Shown here one piece after another: positions 25,436 to 31,783 of a DNA stretch of 31,783 bases (position 1 is its first letter; every line of letters begins with the position of its first letter). The notes under the pieces are model-generated. The model was given only the letters and a program-made list of their open reading frames with translations, was not told where the DNA came from and searched no databases. Made by a program: the position numbers and the translations under genes. The stretch is from JAAFIP01 sp043766985 (GTDB lineage Bacteria; Pseudomonadota; Gammaproteobacteria; Burkholderiales; Burkholderiaceae_C). The stretch lies in NCBI GenBank assembly GCA_043766985.1, contig JAYUHM010000126.1, positions 1 to 31,783 of the forward strand, in the 5' to 3' direction.

Positions 25436-26281
25436 ATGACAACCACCGCGCCATTACTGGTTGTTGACGACTTGCGCGTGGCCTTTCCCAGCCGCGATGG
25501 CGGCATGCTGGAGGCGGTGCGCGGCGTGTCGTTTACCTTGGGGCGGGAGCGCCTGGGCATTGTGGGGGAGTCTGGCTCTGGCAAGTCGCAAACTGGGCGC
25601 GCCATTTTGGGGCTGACGGCCCCCGAAGGGGTTGTTACGGCCAAGCGGCTGGCGTTTGGCGGCATAGACTTATTGCATTGCACACCCAAGCAGCGGCGCG
25701 AACTGCGCGGCGGGCGCATTGCCATGGTGCTGCAAGACCCCAAGTTTTCCCTCAACCCGGTGATGCCGATAGGCGCGCAGATTATCGAAACCCTGCGCGC
25801 CCATACCCGTGTGACCAATGCTGAGGGCAAAGCGCGCGCGCTGGCGGCGCTGGCTGCGGTGGGCATAGATGACCCTGCACGTGTCGTCAAGCTGTACCCC
25901 CACGAAGTGTCTGGCGGCATGGGCCAGCGCGCCATGATTGCGATGATGCTGATTGCCGAGCCCGATATTTTGATAGCAGATGAGCCCACCTCAGCGCTGG
26001 ACGTGACCGTGCAACTACAGGTGCTGTCCATCATGGACAAGCTGGTAACCGAGCGCGGCATGGGGCTGATATTCGTATCGCACGACCTGCGCTTGGTGTC
26101 ATCGTTTTGTGACCGTATTTTGGTCATGTACGCAGGCAAAGTGGTAGAAGAGCTGCAAGCGGGTGGTCTGGCCCATGCCAAGCACCCCTACACCCGCGGG
26201 CTGATGGCCTGCTTGCCCCAGCTTGGCCAGTCTACGCACCCGCTGGCCACGCTGGACCGCCAGCCGGAGTGGGCGCTATGA
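25436..26281 (+). CDS. Peptide ABC ATP-binding protein, DppD-like
   Basis: This 281-residue ATPase has Walker A GESGSGKSQTGRA, signature SGGMGQRAMIAMM, Walker B ILIADEPTSALD and the switch His in FVSHDLRL. The form SGGMGQR is of the type seen in DppD proteins. I chose ATG at 25436 (MTTTAPLLVVDDL); GTG at 25424 overlaps the permease stop as GTGA and is a fair alternative. It works as a heterodimer with the next ATPase. The open frame runs far upstream without a stop, but that part is a shadow of the permease gene. Confidence 0.92.
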   Translation: MTTTAPLLVVDDLRVAFPSRDGGMLEAVRGVSFTLGRERLGIVGESGSGKSQTGRAILGLTAPEGVVTAKRLAFGGIDLLHCTPKQRRELRGGRIAMVLQDPKFSLNPVMPIGAQIIETLRAHTRVTNAEGKARALAALAAVGIDDPARVVKLYPHEVSGGMGQRAMIAMMLIAEPDILIADEPTSALDVTVQLQVLSIMDKLVTERGMGLIFVSHDLRLVSSFCDRILVMYAGKVVEELQAGGLAHAKHPYTRGLMACLPQLGQSTHPLATLDRQPEWAL

Positions 26282-27102
26282 GTGCACTAGTGCAAGCGCC
26301 TCCCGCTGTGCTGGTCAGCACTGCCCATGCCTCCGTTGGGCTGAGCGTCAGCCACCTGCGGGTGGAGTACGCGGGCTTTGTGGCAGTGGCCGACACCTCG
26401 TTTGTGGTGCAGCCCGGCGAGAGTTTTGGCATTGTCGGCGAATCCGGCTCTGGCAAATCTACCGTGCTACGCGCTATCTGCGGCCTGGCACCTAAAAAAT
26501 CGGGCACGGTGGCCCTGCAGGGAGGGCAGGGCGATGCTGCCAGCCACCCCGCTACCAGCCGCCCAGTGCCCGGCAGCAAAGCCTTTCGCCGATTGGTACA
26601 AATGGTGTTCCAAGACCCCTACGGCTCCTTGCACCCGCGCCAAACCGTAGACCGTATATTGGCCGAGCCTTTGGCCATTCACGATATCCACGACGCAGAA
26701 ATGCGCATTGAAAAAGCGCTCGATGAAGTGGGCCTGGGCAGCGGTTTTCGCTTTCGCTACCCGCACCAGTTGTCTGGCGGCCAGCGCCAGCGCATTGCCA
26801 TCGCCCGCGCGCTGATCTTGGAGCCGCAAATTTTGCTGCTCGACGAGCCCACGTCAGCCCTGGACGCCTCCGTGCAAGCCGAGGTTTTAAATCTGCTGGA
26901 AGAGCTGCGCCAGCGCAGAGGCCTGACCTTCATCATGGTGAGCCACGACTTGGCGGTAGTTACCCACCTTTGCGAGCGGCTGATGGTCATGCAGCGGGGC
27001 CATACAGTAGAGATGCTCGCCTCGGGCGATTTGGCAGCCCACCGGGTGACTGACCCTTACACATTGAGCTTGATGCAGGCCTCGGCAGGGTTTAAACGTT
27101 AA
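26278..27102 (+). CDS. Peptide ABC ATP-binding protein, DppF-like
   Basis: This 274-residue ATPase begins at the ATG that overlaps the previous stop by four bases; a GTG nine bases earlier is less likely. Walker A GESGSGKSTVLRA, signature LSGGQRQRIAIARAL, Walker B ILLLDEPTSALD and MVSHDLAV are all present. A 20-residue Gly/Ala/Pro-containing insert lies just after Walker A (GQGDAASHPATSRPVPGS). The family's Cys-rich C-terminal segment after the switch region is not evident. It completes the five-gene transporter. Confidence 0.92.
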   Translation: MSALVQAPPAVLVSTAHASVGLSVSHLRVEYAGFVAVADTSFVVQPGESFGIVGESGSGKSTVLRAICGLAPKKSGTVALQGGQGDAASHPATSRPVPGSKAFRRLVQMVFQDPYGSLHPRQTVDRILAEPLAIHDIHDAEMRIEKALDEVGLGSGFRFRYPHQLSGGQRQRIAIARALILEPQILLLDEPTSALDASVQAEVLNLLEELRQRRGLTFIMVSHDLAVVTHLCERLMVMQRGHTVEMLASGDLAAHRVTDPYTLSLMQASAGFKR

Positions 27103-27123
27103 AAAGCATGGTTTTACTAGAAT

Positions 27124-27177
27124 TTAGGCTGCTAGCCCAATAGATTACAGCACAAGCAGCTATGTATTTAGTAGTAA
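27124..27177. repeat. Dispersed repeat between transporter and dipeptidase
   Basis: TTAGGCTGCTAGCCCAATAG is followed by a CAGCACAAGCAGCTATG core and TTTAGTAGTAA. It lies between the ATPase stop (27102) and the dipeptidase start (27218), outside the exported-protein cluster. Confidence 0.8.
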
Positions 27178-27217
27178 AAAGTTTGCCCAATGCGATGCGA
27201 ATAGAAAGCCAAACACC

Positions 27218-28201
27218 ATGATCAACTGGGAATCCCACGCCTGCCTGCCGCTGCACCCTGACGCGGATTTTTCGCCGCTGGACGCACTGCGCGCTGTGGG
27301 TGTGAACTACGTGTCGGTCAACGTTGGCATGGACATGAACCCGGTGTCACAGGTGCTGTCCGTGCTGGGCTCTTTTCGCGCCAAGATAGCGGCTAGCCCA
27401 GAGCGGTTTTTACTGGCCAGCAGTGTGGCTGACGTAGAAAAAGCCAAAGCCACCGGCGTGCTGGCCGTAGGCTTTGACCTGGAAGGCGCCATGCCCTTGA
27501 TGGAGCAGCCCGAGATGGTGGCGCTGTACCGTGATCTGGGCGTGCGGCAAATTCACTTTGCCTACAACCGCAACAACAGTGTCGCCGACGGCTGCCACGA
27601 CGTGGAGCGCGGCCTGACCGCCCTGGGCAAACGTATGGTGCAAGCGGTGAACGAGGCGGGCCTGCTGATGGACTGCTCACACACTGGTAGGCGCTGTAGC
27701 CTGGACATCATGGCCGCGTCAACCAAGCCGGTGATTTTCAGCCACTCCAACCCGCTCAGCCTGGTGGAGCATGGCCGAAATGTGACCGACGAGCAAATCA
27801 AAGGCATAGCGGCTACGGGCGGTGTCGTGTGCATTTCAGGCGTATCTGCCTTTTTAGGCAACCCCAACCCTACAGCCACGGACATGGCACGCCACGCAGC
27901 CTATGTGGCCAGCTTAGTGGGTGTGCAGCATGTCGGCATCGGGCTAGACATCAGCTTTCGGCAAGATGAACTGAACGACAGCCCGCCGGGCAATTTTGAT
28001 TCCACTTATTGGTGGCCCCATAGCGCCGGTTACAACCGCGCCATCGCGCGCATGAGCTACACACCGGTAGAAACCTGGCAGCTGCTACCCGACGCACTGG
28101 CTAAAGTGGGCATGTCGCCGCCAGACGTGGCGCTGGTGATGGGCGACAACATGGTGCGCGTAGCCCGGCAGGTGTGGCATGGTGTTTTACAAAACCCTTA
28201 A
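27218..28201 (+). CDS. M19-family membrane-dipeptidase-like hydrolase
   Basis: This 327-residue enzyme belongs to peptidase family M19 (renal dipeptidase type), which cleaves dipeptides with a zinc pair. Visible elements are GFDLEGA (metal Glu), DCSHTG and FSHSN (metal His pair), and a late GLDI/GDN segment. The N-terminal HxD of many members is HAC here (ESHACLPL), a form I recall from a proteobacterial subgroup. There is no signal peptide, so it acts in the cytoplasm. It follows the peptide transporter on the same strand after a dispersed repeat and probably degrades the imported dipeptides. Confidence 0.9.
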   Translation: MINWESHACLPLHPDADFSPLDALRAVGVNYVSVNVGMDMNPVSQVLSVLGSFRAKIAASPERFLLASSVADVEKAKATGVLAVGFDLEGAMPLMEQPEMVALYRDLGVRQIHFAYNRNNSVADGCHDVERGLTALGKRMVQAVNEAGLLMDCSHTGRRCSLDIMAASTKPVIFSHSNPLSLVEHGRNVTDEQIKGIAATGGVVCISGVSAFLGNPNPTATDMARHAAYVASLVGVQHVGIGLDISFRQDELNDSPPGNFDSTYWWPHSAGYNRAIARMSYTPVETWQLLPDALAKVGMSPPDVALVMGDNMVRVARQVWHGVLQNP

Positions 28202-28213
28202 GCGGGTTAAAAT
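28186..28213 (+). promoter_or_regulatory. Candidate thrS promoter
   Basis: TTTACA (28186-28191), 16 bases, then TAAAAT (28208-28213) fit a sigma70 promoter overlapping the end of the dipeptidase gene. The start would be near 28220, giving a thrS leader of about 245 bases. Confidence 0.4.
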
Positions 28214-28267
28214 AATCGTAACGATAGCGCAACAGCGTACTGCTAAGTAAGAGCGAGAAAGGCACTT

Positions 28268-28333
28268 ATGGTTATGACACCGCGAACTACGCCGACACTT
28301 TTCATGCCAAATACGGCAGGAGTCCGCGTGTAG
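28268..28333 (+). CDS. Putative threonine-rich leader peptide of thrS
   Basis: This 21-codon frame reads MVMTPRTTPTLFMPNTAGVR plus V, with five Thr (24%), preceded by GAAAGGCACTT, a fair ribosome-binding site. It lies between a candidate promoter and a strong intrinsic terminator, all upstream of thrS. CCGCGT (28324-28329), at the end of the frame, is complementary to ACGCGG (28377-28382), the left arm of the terminator. This matches the logic of leader-peptide attenuation: a ribosome stalled at Thr codons would free this segment to block the terminator, and one reaching the stop would cover it. Caution: another frame over the same bases also reads like protein (TYGYDTANYADTFHAKYG), so this could be chance or a gene relic. 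Confidence 0.4.
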   Translation: MVMTPRTTPTLFMPNTAGVRV

Positions 28334-28373
28334 ATTGCCCACCACCAAGTTTGGCAGCTACGGTTTTCATAGT

Positions 28374-28399
28374 AAAACGCGGTCTTGTGCCGCGTTTTT
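28374..28399 (+). terminator. Intrinsic terminator or attenuator before thrS
   Basis: AAAACGCGG (28374-28382) and CCGCGTTTT (28390-28398) form a 9-base stem with a 7-base loop, followed by T then GCATTTTT. It is a convincing rho-independent terminator. It could end the transporter-dipeptidase transcript, or act as the attenuator of thrS, or both. Confidence 0.7.
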
Positions 28400-28464
28400 G
28401 CATTTTTACAGCCGCACTTTGCGCTGCGGCAATTTATCCCAGTTATTTAATTCAGAGATTCACT

Positions 28465-30396
28465 ATGGTTCAAATTACACTCCCCGACGGCTCGCAGCGT
28501 GACTATCCCGGCCCGGTAACCGTGGCCGAGGTGGCGATGTCCATTGGCGCCGGCTTGGCCAAGGCAGCGCTGGCCGGCAAAGTGCGGCTTGGTAACGAAC
28601 CCGAGGGTTTAGGCAAAGTGGTGGACACCAGCTACAGCATTACGGATAACGCCCATCTGTCCATCATCACCGCCAAAGATGCGGACGGCTTGGAGGTCAT
28701 TCGCCATTCCACCGCCCACCTGCTGGCCTACGCCGTCAAAGAACTCTTCCCCGACGCTCAGGTGACCATTGGCCCGGTAATTGAAAACGGCTTTTTCTAC
28801 GACTTTTCGTACAAGCGCCCGTTCACGCCCGAGGATTTGACGGCGATTGAAAAGAAGATGACCGAGCTGGCTAACAAAGACGAGCCGGTCATGCGCCGCG
28901 TGCTGCCGCGCGACGAAGCGATTGACTATTTCAAGGGCCTGGGCGAGCTGTACAAGGCCGAGATCATTGGCAGCATTCCGGCGGGCGAAGACGTGTCTTT
29001 GTACCGCGAAGGCGCGTTTGAAGACCTCTGCCGTGGCCCCCACGTGCCCAGTACTGGCAAGCTGAAACACTTCAAGCTGATGAAGCTGGCCGGTGCCTAC
29101 TGGCGCGGCGACCACCGCAACGAGATGCTGCAACGCGTCTATGGCACGGCCTGGGCCAGCAAAGACGAGCTGCAACAGCACCTGACCATGCTGGAAGAAG
29201 CCGAAAAGCGCGACCACCGCAAGCTGGGCCGCGAACTGGATTTGTTCCACATCGACGAGCATTCGCCCGGCACCGTGTTTTGGCACCCCAAGGGCTGGAC
29301 GGTGTGGCAGCAGGTGGAACAGTACATGCGCCGGGTGTACCAAGACAATGGCTACCTGGAAGTTAAAGGCCCGCAGATCATCGACAAAAGCTTGTGGGAG
29401 AAAACCGGCCACTGGGACAAGTACCGCGACAACATGTTCACCACCGAGAGTGAAAAGCGCGAATACGCCCTGAAGCCGATGAACTGCCCCGGCCACATTT
29501 TGATTTTCAAGCAGGGCATTAAAAGCTACCGCGACCTGCCGCTACGCTACGGCGAGTTTGGCCAATGCCACCGCAACGAGCCCTCCGGCGGGCTGCACGG
29601 CATCATGCGGGTGCGCGGCTTTACGCAAGACGACGGGCATATTTTCTGTACCGAAGACATGATCTTGGACGAGTGCGTGGCCTACACCGAGTTGCTGCAA
29701 AAGGTGTACACCGACTTTGGCTTTAAAAACATCATCTACAAGGTGGCCACGCGGCCCGAGGCGCGCATTGGTTCGGACGAAAGCTGGGACAAGGCCGAGG
29801 CCGCCTTGATCGAATCGCTCAAACGCAGTGGCTGCCAATATGAAATTTCGCCCGGTGACGGCGCCTTTTACGGCCCCAAGATTGAATACACCCTGAAAGA
29901 CGCGATTGGCCGCCAGTGGCAGTGCGGCACCATGCAGGTGGACTTTTCCATGCCCGAGCGCCTGGACGCTGAATATGTGGCTCAAGATGGCTCCCGCCAG
30001 CGCCCGGTCATGCTGCACCGGGCGATTGTGGGCAGTTTGGAGCGTTTTATCGGTATTTTGATCGAACAACACGCCGGCGCGCTGCCAGTTTGGCTGGCGC
30101 CGGTGCAGGTGGTGGTCTGTGGAATCACCGATGCGCAGGCCGATTACGTGCTTGACGTGGCTAAAAAGCTGCGCAACCAAGGGCTTAGAGTGGCCACCGA
30201 TTTGCGCAATGAGAAAATAAACCTTAAAATACGGGAGCATTCGATGCAGAAGCTGCCTTTTATCTTGGTCATGGGTGACAAAGAGAAAGAAGCCGCCAGT
30301 GTCGCAGTGCGCGCCCGGGGTAACGTAGACCTTGGCGTGATGCCGGTAGACGACTTTATCGCAAAGATCGTCGCTGACATTGCCTCCAAAGCCTGA
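28465..30396 (+). CDS. thrS: Threonine--tRNA ligase
   Basis: This 643-residue class II synthetase charges tRNA-Thr. Domains: TGS (1-62, MVQITLPDGS start), editing domain (~65-225) with HSTAH (His81, His85) and DLCRGPH (Cys189, His193), catalytic core with Cys341 and His392 as zinc ligands (MNCPGH; DGHIF) and motif 3 LHRAIVGSLERF, then the anticodon domain from LPVWLAPVQVV. The frame is open upstream of this ATG, but homologs begin MVQITLPDG or close to it, so I reject a longer start. It heads the thrS-infC-rpmI-rplT block. Confidence 0.98.
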   Translation: MVQITLPDGSQRDYPGPVTVAEVAMSIGAGLAKAALAGKVRLGNEPEGLGKVVDTSYSITDNAHLSIITAKDADGLEVIRHSTAHLLAYAVKELFPDAQVTIGPVIENGFFYDFSYKRPFTPEDLTAIEKKMTELANKDEPVMRRVLPRDEAIDYFKGLGELYKAEIIGSIPAGEDVSLYREGAFEDLCRGPHVPSTGKLKHFKLMKLAGAYWRGDHRNEMLQRVYGTAWASKDELQQHLTMLEEAEKRDHRKLGRELDLFHIDEHSPGTVFWHPKGWTVWQQVEQYMRRVYQDNGYLEVKGPQIIDKSLWEKTGHWDKYRDNMFTTESEKREYALKPMNCPGHILIFKQGIKSYRDLPLRYGEFGQCHRNEPSGGLHGIMRVRGFTQDDGHIFCTEDMILDECVAYTELLQKVYTDFGFKNIIYKVATRPEARIGSDESWDKAEAALIESLKRSGCQYEISPGDGAFYGPKIEYTLKDAIGRQWQCGTMQVDFSMPERLDAEYVAQDGSRQRPVMLHRAIVGSLERFIGILIEQHAGALPVWLAPVQVVVCGITDAQADYVLDVAKKLRNQGLRVATDLRNEKINLKIREHSMQKLPFILVMGDKEKEAASVAVRARGNVDLGVMPVDDFIAKIVADIASKA

Positions 30397-30539
30397 GCCT
30401 CACTAAGATTAGCAAGCCGTTTTGCCTGCTAACCCATGTAGAACGAGCGTAACGCAGGCGCATTTTGTGCGCTTGTGGCTATCTTTTCGATAGCAATAAA
30501 GCAACTATGCTGTAATAGTTATTTAGAAGGATTTGAACC

Positions 30540-31274
30540 ATCGCTACCGCACCATTTCGGCCATTGGCTCCCCGCCCGCCGCGCCCCCCGCGTCCGTCAC
30601 GTTATCACCGTGAAGAGCGCAAACACCGCCTCAACCGTGAAATCATGGCTCCCGAAGTTCGGGTGACTGGCCCGGACAACGAGCCCCTAGGCGTGATGAC
30701 TTTGACCGAAGCCTTGCGCCAAGCGTCAGAGCTAGATTTGGATGTCATTGAAACCGTAGCCACCGCCACGCCACCCGTGGTGCGCATCATGGACTACGGC
30801 AAGTTCAAATACCAGGAGCAAAAGCGTGAGCACGAAGCCAAGCTCAAGCAAACCGTCATCGAGATCAAGGAAGTCAAGTTCCGTCCCGGTACCGACGACG
30901 GCGACTACAACATCAAAATGCGCAATATCCGCCGCTTTTTGGATGACGGCGACAAATGCAAGATCACGCTGCGCTTTCGCGGCCGCGAGATCACCCACCA
31001 AGAGATTGGCATGGACTTGCTGATGCGTATCAAGGACGATCTGGCAGATTCGATTGTCATTGAAAGCCTGCCAAAGCTGGAAGGCCGTCAGATGATCATG
31101 ATGATTGCGCCGGGCAAGAAGAAAGCCGGCGGGGGCAGCGCTAAACAAGCGGCACCCGCTAATGCTTCACCAGCGCCAGCAGGTAAGGCACCCACGCCTG
31201 CGCCAGCCACGGCACCGTCTACGGCCCCAGCGCCCGTAGAGGGCGATGCGGTGGATGAAGCCGTGGAAAAATAG
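30540..31274 (+). CDS. infC: Translation initiation factor IF-3
   Basis: IF-3 prevents early joining of ribosomal subunits and proofreads start codons. The frame from 30540 gives 244 residues. The likely start is ATC at 30540, eight bases after a full AGAAGGA site. Non-AUG AUU/AUC/AUA starts are the known basis of IF-3 autoregulation. A TTG eight codons in (30564) is the only conventional alternative and lacks that spacing. The N-terminal segment RKHRLNREIMAPEVRV, the linker MDYGKFKYQEQK and the C-terminal FRGREITHQEIGM are typical. A Pro/Ala-rich tail of about 50 residues follows the normal end (MIMMIAPGKKK), longer than in most bacteria. Confidence 0.95.
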   Translation: MATAPFRPLAPRPPRPPRPSRYHREERKHRLNREIMAPEVRVTGPDNEPLGVMTLTEALRQASELDLDVIETVATATPPVVRIMDYGKFKYQEQKREHEAKLKQTVIEIKEVKFRPGTDDGDYNIKMRNIRRFLDDGDKCKITLRFRGREITHQEIGMDLLMRIKDDLADSIVIESLPKLEGRQMIMMIAPGKKKAGGGSAKQAAPANASPAPAGKAPTPAPATAPSTAPAPVEGDAVDEAVEK

Positions 31275-31292
31275 CCTATAATCTAAGGCTTT

Positions 31293-31397
31293 GCACAAAC
31301 CGGTACAGGTCCCGGTTTGTGCAACAAGCAACAGCTTTAGGGCTGTTGTACGCTGCAACCTCACGGCTGCGGTACGCTGCAACCTCAGGGTTGCAGC
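31293..31397 (+). promoter_or_regulatory. Structured infC-rpmI leader, possible L20 operator
   Basis: Three hairpins occur in about 105 bases: an 11-base perfect stem (31293-31303 with 31312-31322), a 7-base stem (31329-31335 with 31342-31348), and a 9-base perfect stem (31376-31384 with 31389-31397). GCTGCAACC also occurs at 31352-31360 and can pair with 31389-31397 instead, so alternatives exist. In E. coli, L20 represses rpmI-rplT through RNA structure in this interval. A role here is inference. Confidence 0.5.
31340..31387 (+). repeat. 24-base tandem direct repeat in the leader
   Basis: Units 31340-31363 and 31364-31387 share GGCTG, then GTACGCTGCAACCTCA at the same spacing. A third decayed unit may begin at 31388. 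Confidence 0.7.
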
Positions 31398-31470
31398 ACC
31401 ACGCTCGGGGTATGCAAGGCGGCAAGTTTTTTGCCGACACCTCACGAGATACATGTAAAGGAGCATCCAA

Positions 31471-31677
31471 ATGCCCAAAATGAAGACCAAGAGCAGCGCC
31501 AAAAAGCGTTTTCGCGTCCGTCCAGGCGGCACCGTGAAGCGCGGCCAAGCCTTCAAACGTCACATCTTGACCAAGAAGACCACCAAAAACAAGCGCCATT
31601 TGCGTGGTGCAGTGAACGTGCATGAGACCAATATGGGCTCTATCGCACAAATGCTGCCCGGCTTCGGTGTTGCTTAA
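31471..31677 (+). CDS. rpmI: 50S ribosomal protein L35
   Basis: This 68-residue basic protein is close to the normal ~65 residues. It begins [16 protein letters not shown] and contains [18 protein letters not shown], the family signature. The ATG follows AAAGGAGCATCCA, a strong ribosome-binding site. It is the large-subunit partner gene of rplT, 23 bases downstream. Confidence 0.98.
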
Positions 31678-31700
31678 CCCCACGTACAAGGAGAAATACT

Positions 31701-31783
31701 ATGCCTCGCGTTAAACGTGGTGTTACGGCCCGTGCCCGTCACAAAAAAGTTCTAGCCCTCGCTAAAGGTTTCCGCGGTCGCCG
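31701..31783 (+). CDS. rplT: 50S ribosomal protein L20, 5' part
   Basis: The first 27 codons, [20 protein letters not shown] then AKGFRGR, are the conserved N-terminus of L20, a primary 23S rRNA-binding protein. The ATG follows AAGGAGA. The gene runs off the end of the window. Confidence 0.97.

Noticed and set aside
28230..28464. In-frame upstream extension of thrS, including a protein-like TYGYDTANYADTF stretch
   Set aside because: It has no start codon of its own near the stretch, it crosses the terminator hairpin, and ThrS normally begins at MVQITLPDG. It may be a relic, but is not part of the enzyme.
28202..28464. A tRNA gene before thrS
   Set aside because: I looked for a cloverleaf and TTCGA arm, since tRNAs often lie near here in Burkholderiales, and found none.

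Overview
The window looks like a chromosomal segment of a betaproteobacterium of order Burkholderiales, most likely Comamonadaceae (Rhodoferax/Polaromonas-like). The reasons are the gene order thrS-infC-rpmI-rplT, the high but uneven GC content, the style of the proteins, and a dispersed short repeat with the core TAGCACAAGCAGCTAT. I recall similar repeats from that family. This is inference from sequence alone.

Layout. (1) 1-2090: an interlocked inverted-repeat block, then a plus-strand FAD-dependent dehydrogenase (COG2509 type). (2) 2091-4400: a small accessory patch on the minus strand. It holds a GSU2403-family nucleotidyltransferase with a promoter and palindromic operator, a diverged second copy of the dehydrogenase 3' end, a minimal nucleotidyltransferase (MNT) paired with a collapsed HEPN-like gene, and a frameshifted remnant. 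(3) 4472-16076: a long minus-strand run of exported proteins. These are an S8 protease lipoprotein, RCC1-repeat lipoproteins with 7, 6 and 14 blades, a 7-blade Kelch lipoprotein with a DUF1566-like front domain, a small Ig-like lipoprotein, an internally duplicated periplasmic protein, and a DUF2145 protein with a small secreted partner. (4) 16248-21533: still minus strand, ECF sigma factor, membrane anti-sigma candidate, secreted S8 protease, LuxR-type response regulator and 7TM histidine kinase, in that transcription order and tightly packed. (5) 21768-28201: a plus-strand peptide ABC transporter (binding protein, two permeases, two ATPases) with an M19 dipeptidase. (6) 28186-31783: thrS behind a possible threonine-rich leader peptide and terminator, then infC (apparent AUC start), a structured intergenic leader, rpmI and the start of rplT.

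How it fits together. Regions 3 and 4 read as a surface programme: two regulatory modules (sigma/anti-sigma and two-component) and two subtilases beside a family of outer-surface beta-propeller lipoproteins. Several of the exported genes share one upstream cassette: the dispersed repeat about 46 bases before the start codon, a similar ribosome-binding leader and a related signal peptide, joined to unrelated mature domains. Region 5 would import and cleave peptides, which could include protease products.

Strongest leads: the putative threonine attenuator of thrS, the shared export cassette, the repeat that forms the core of a signal peptide, and the accessory insertion with a duplicated gene end.
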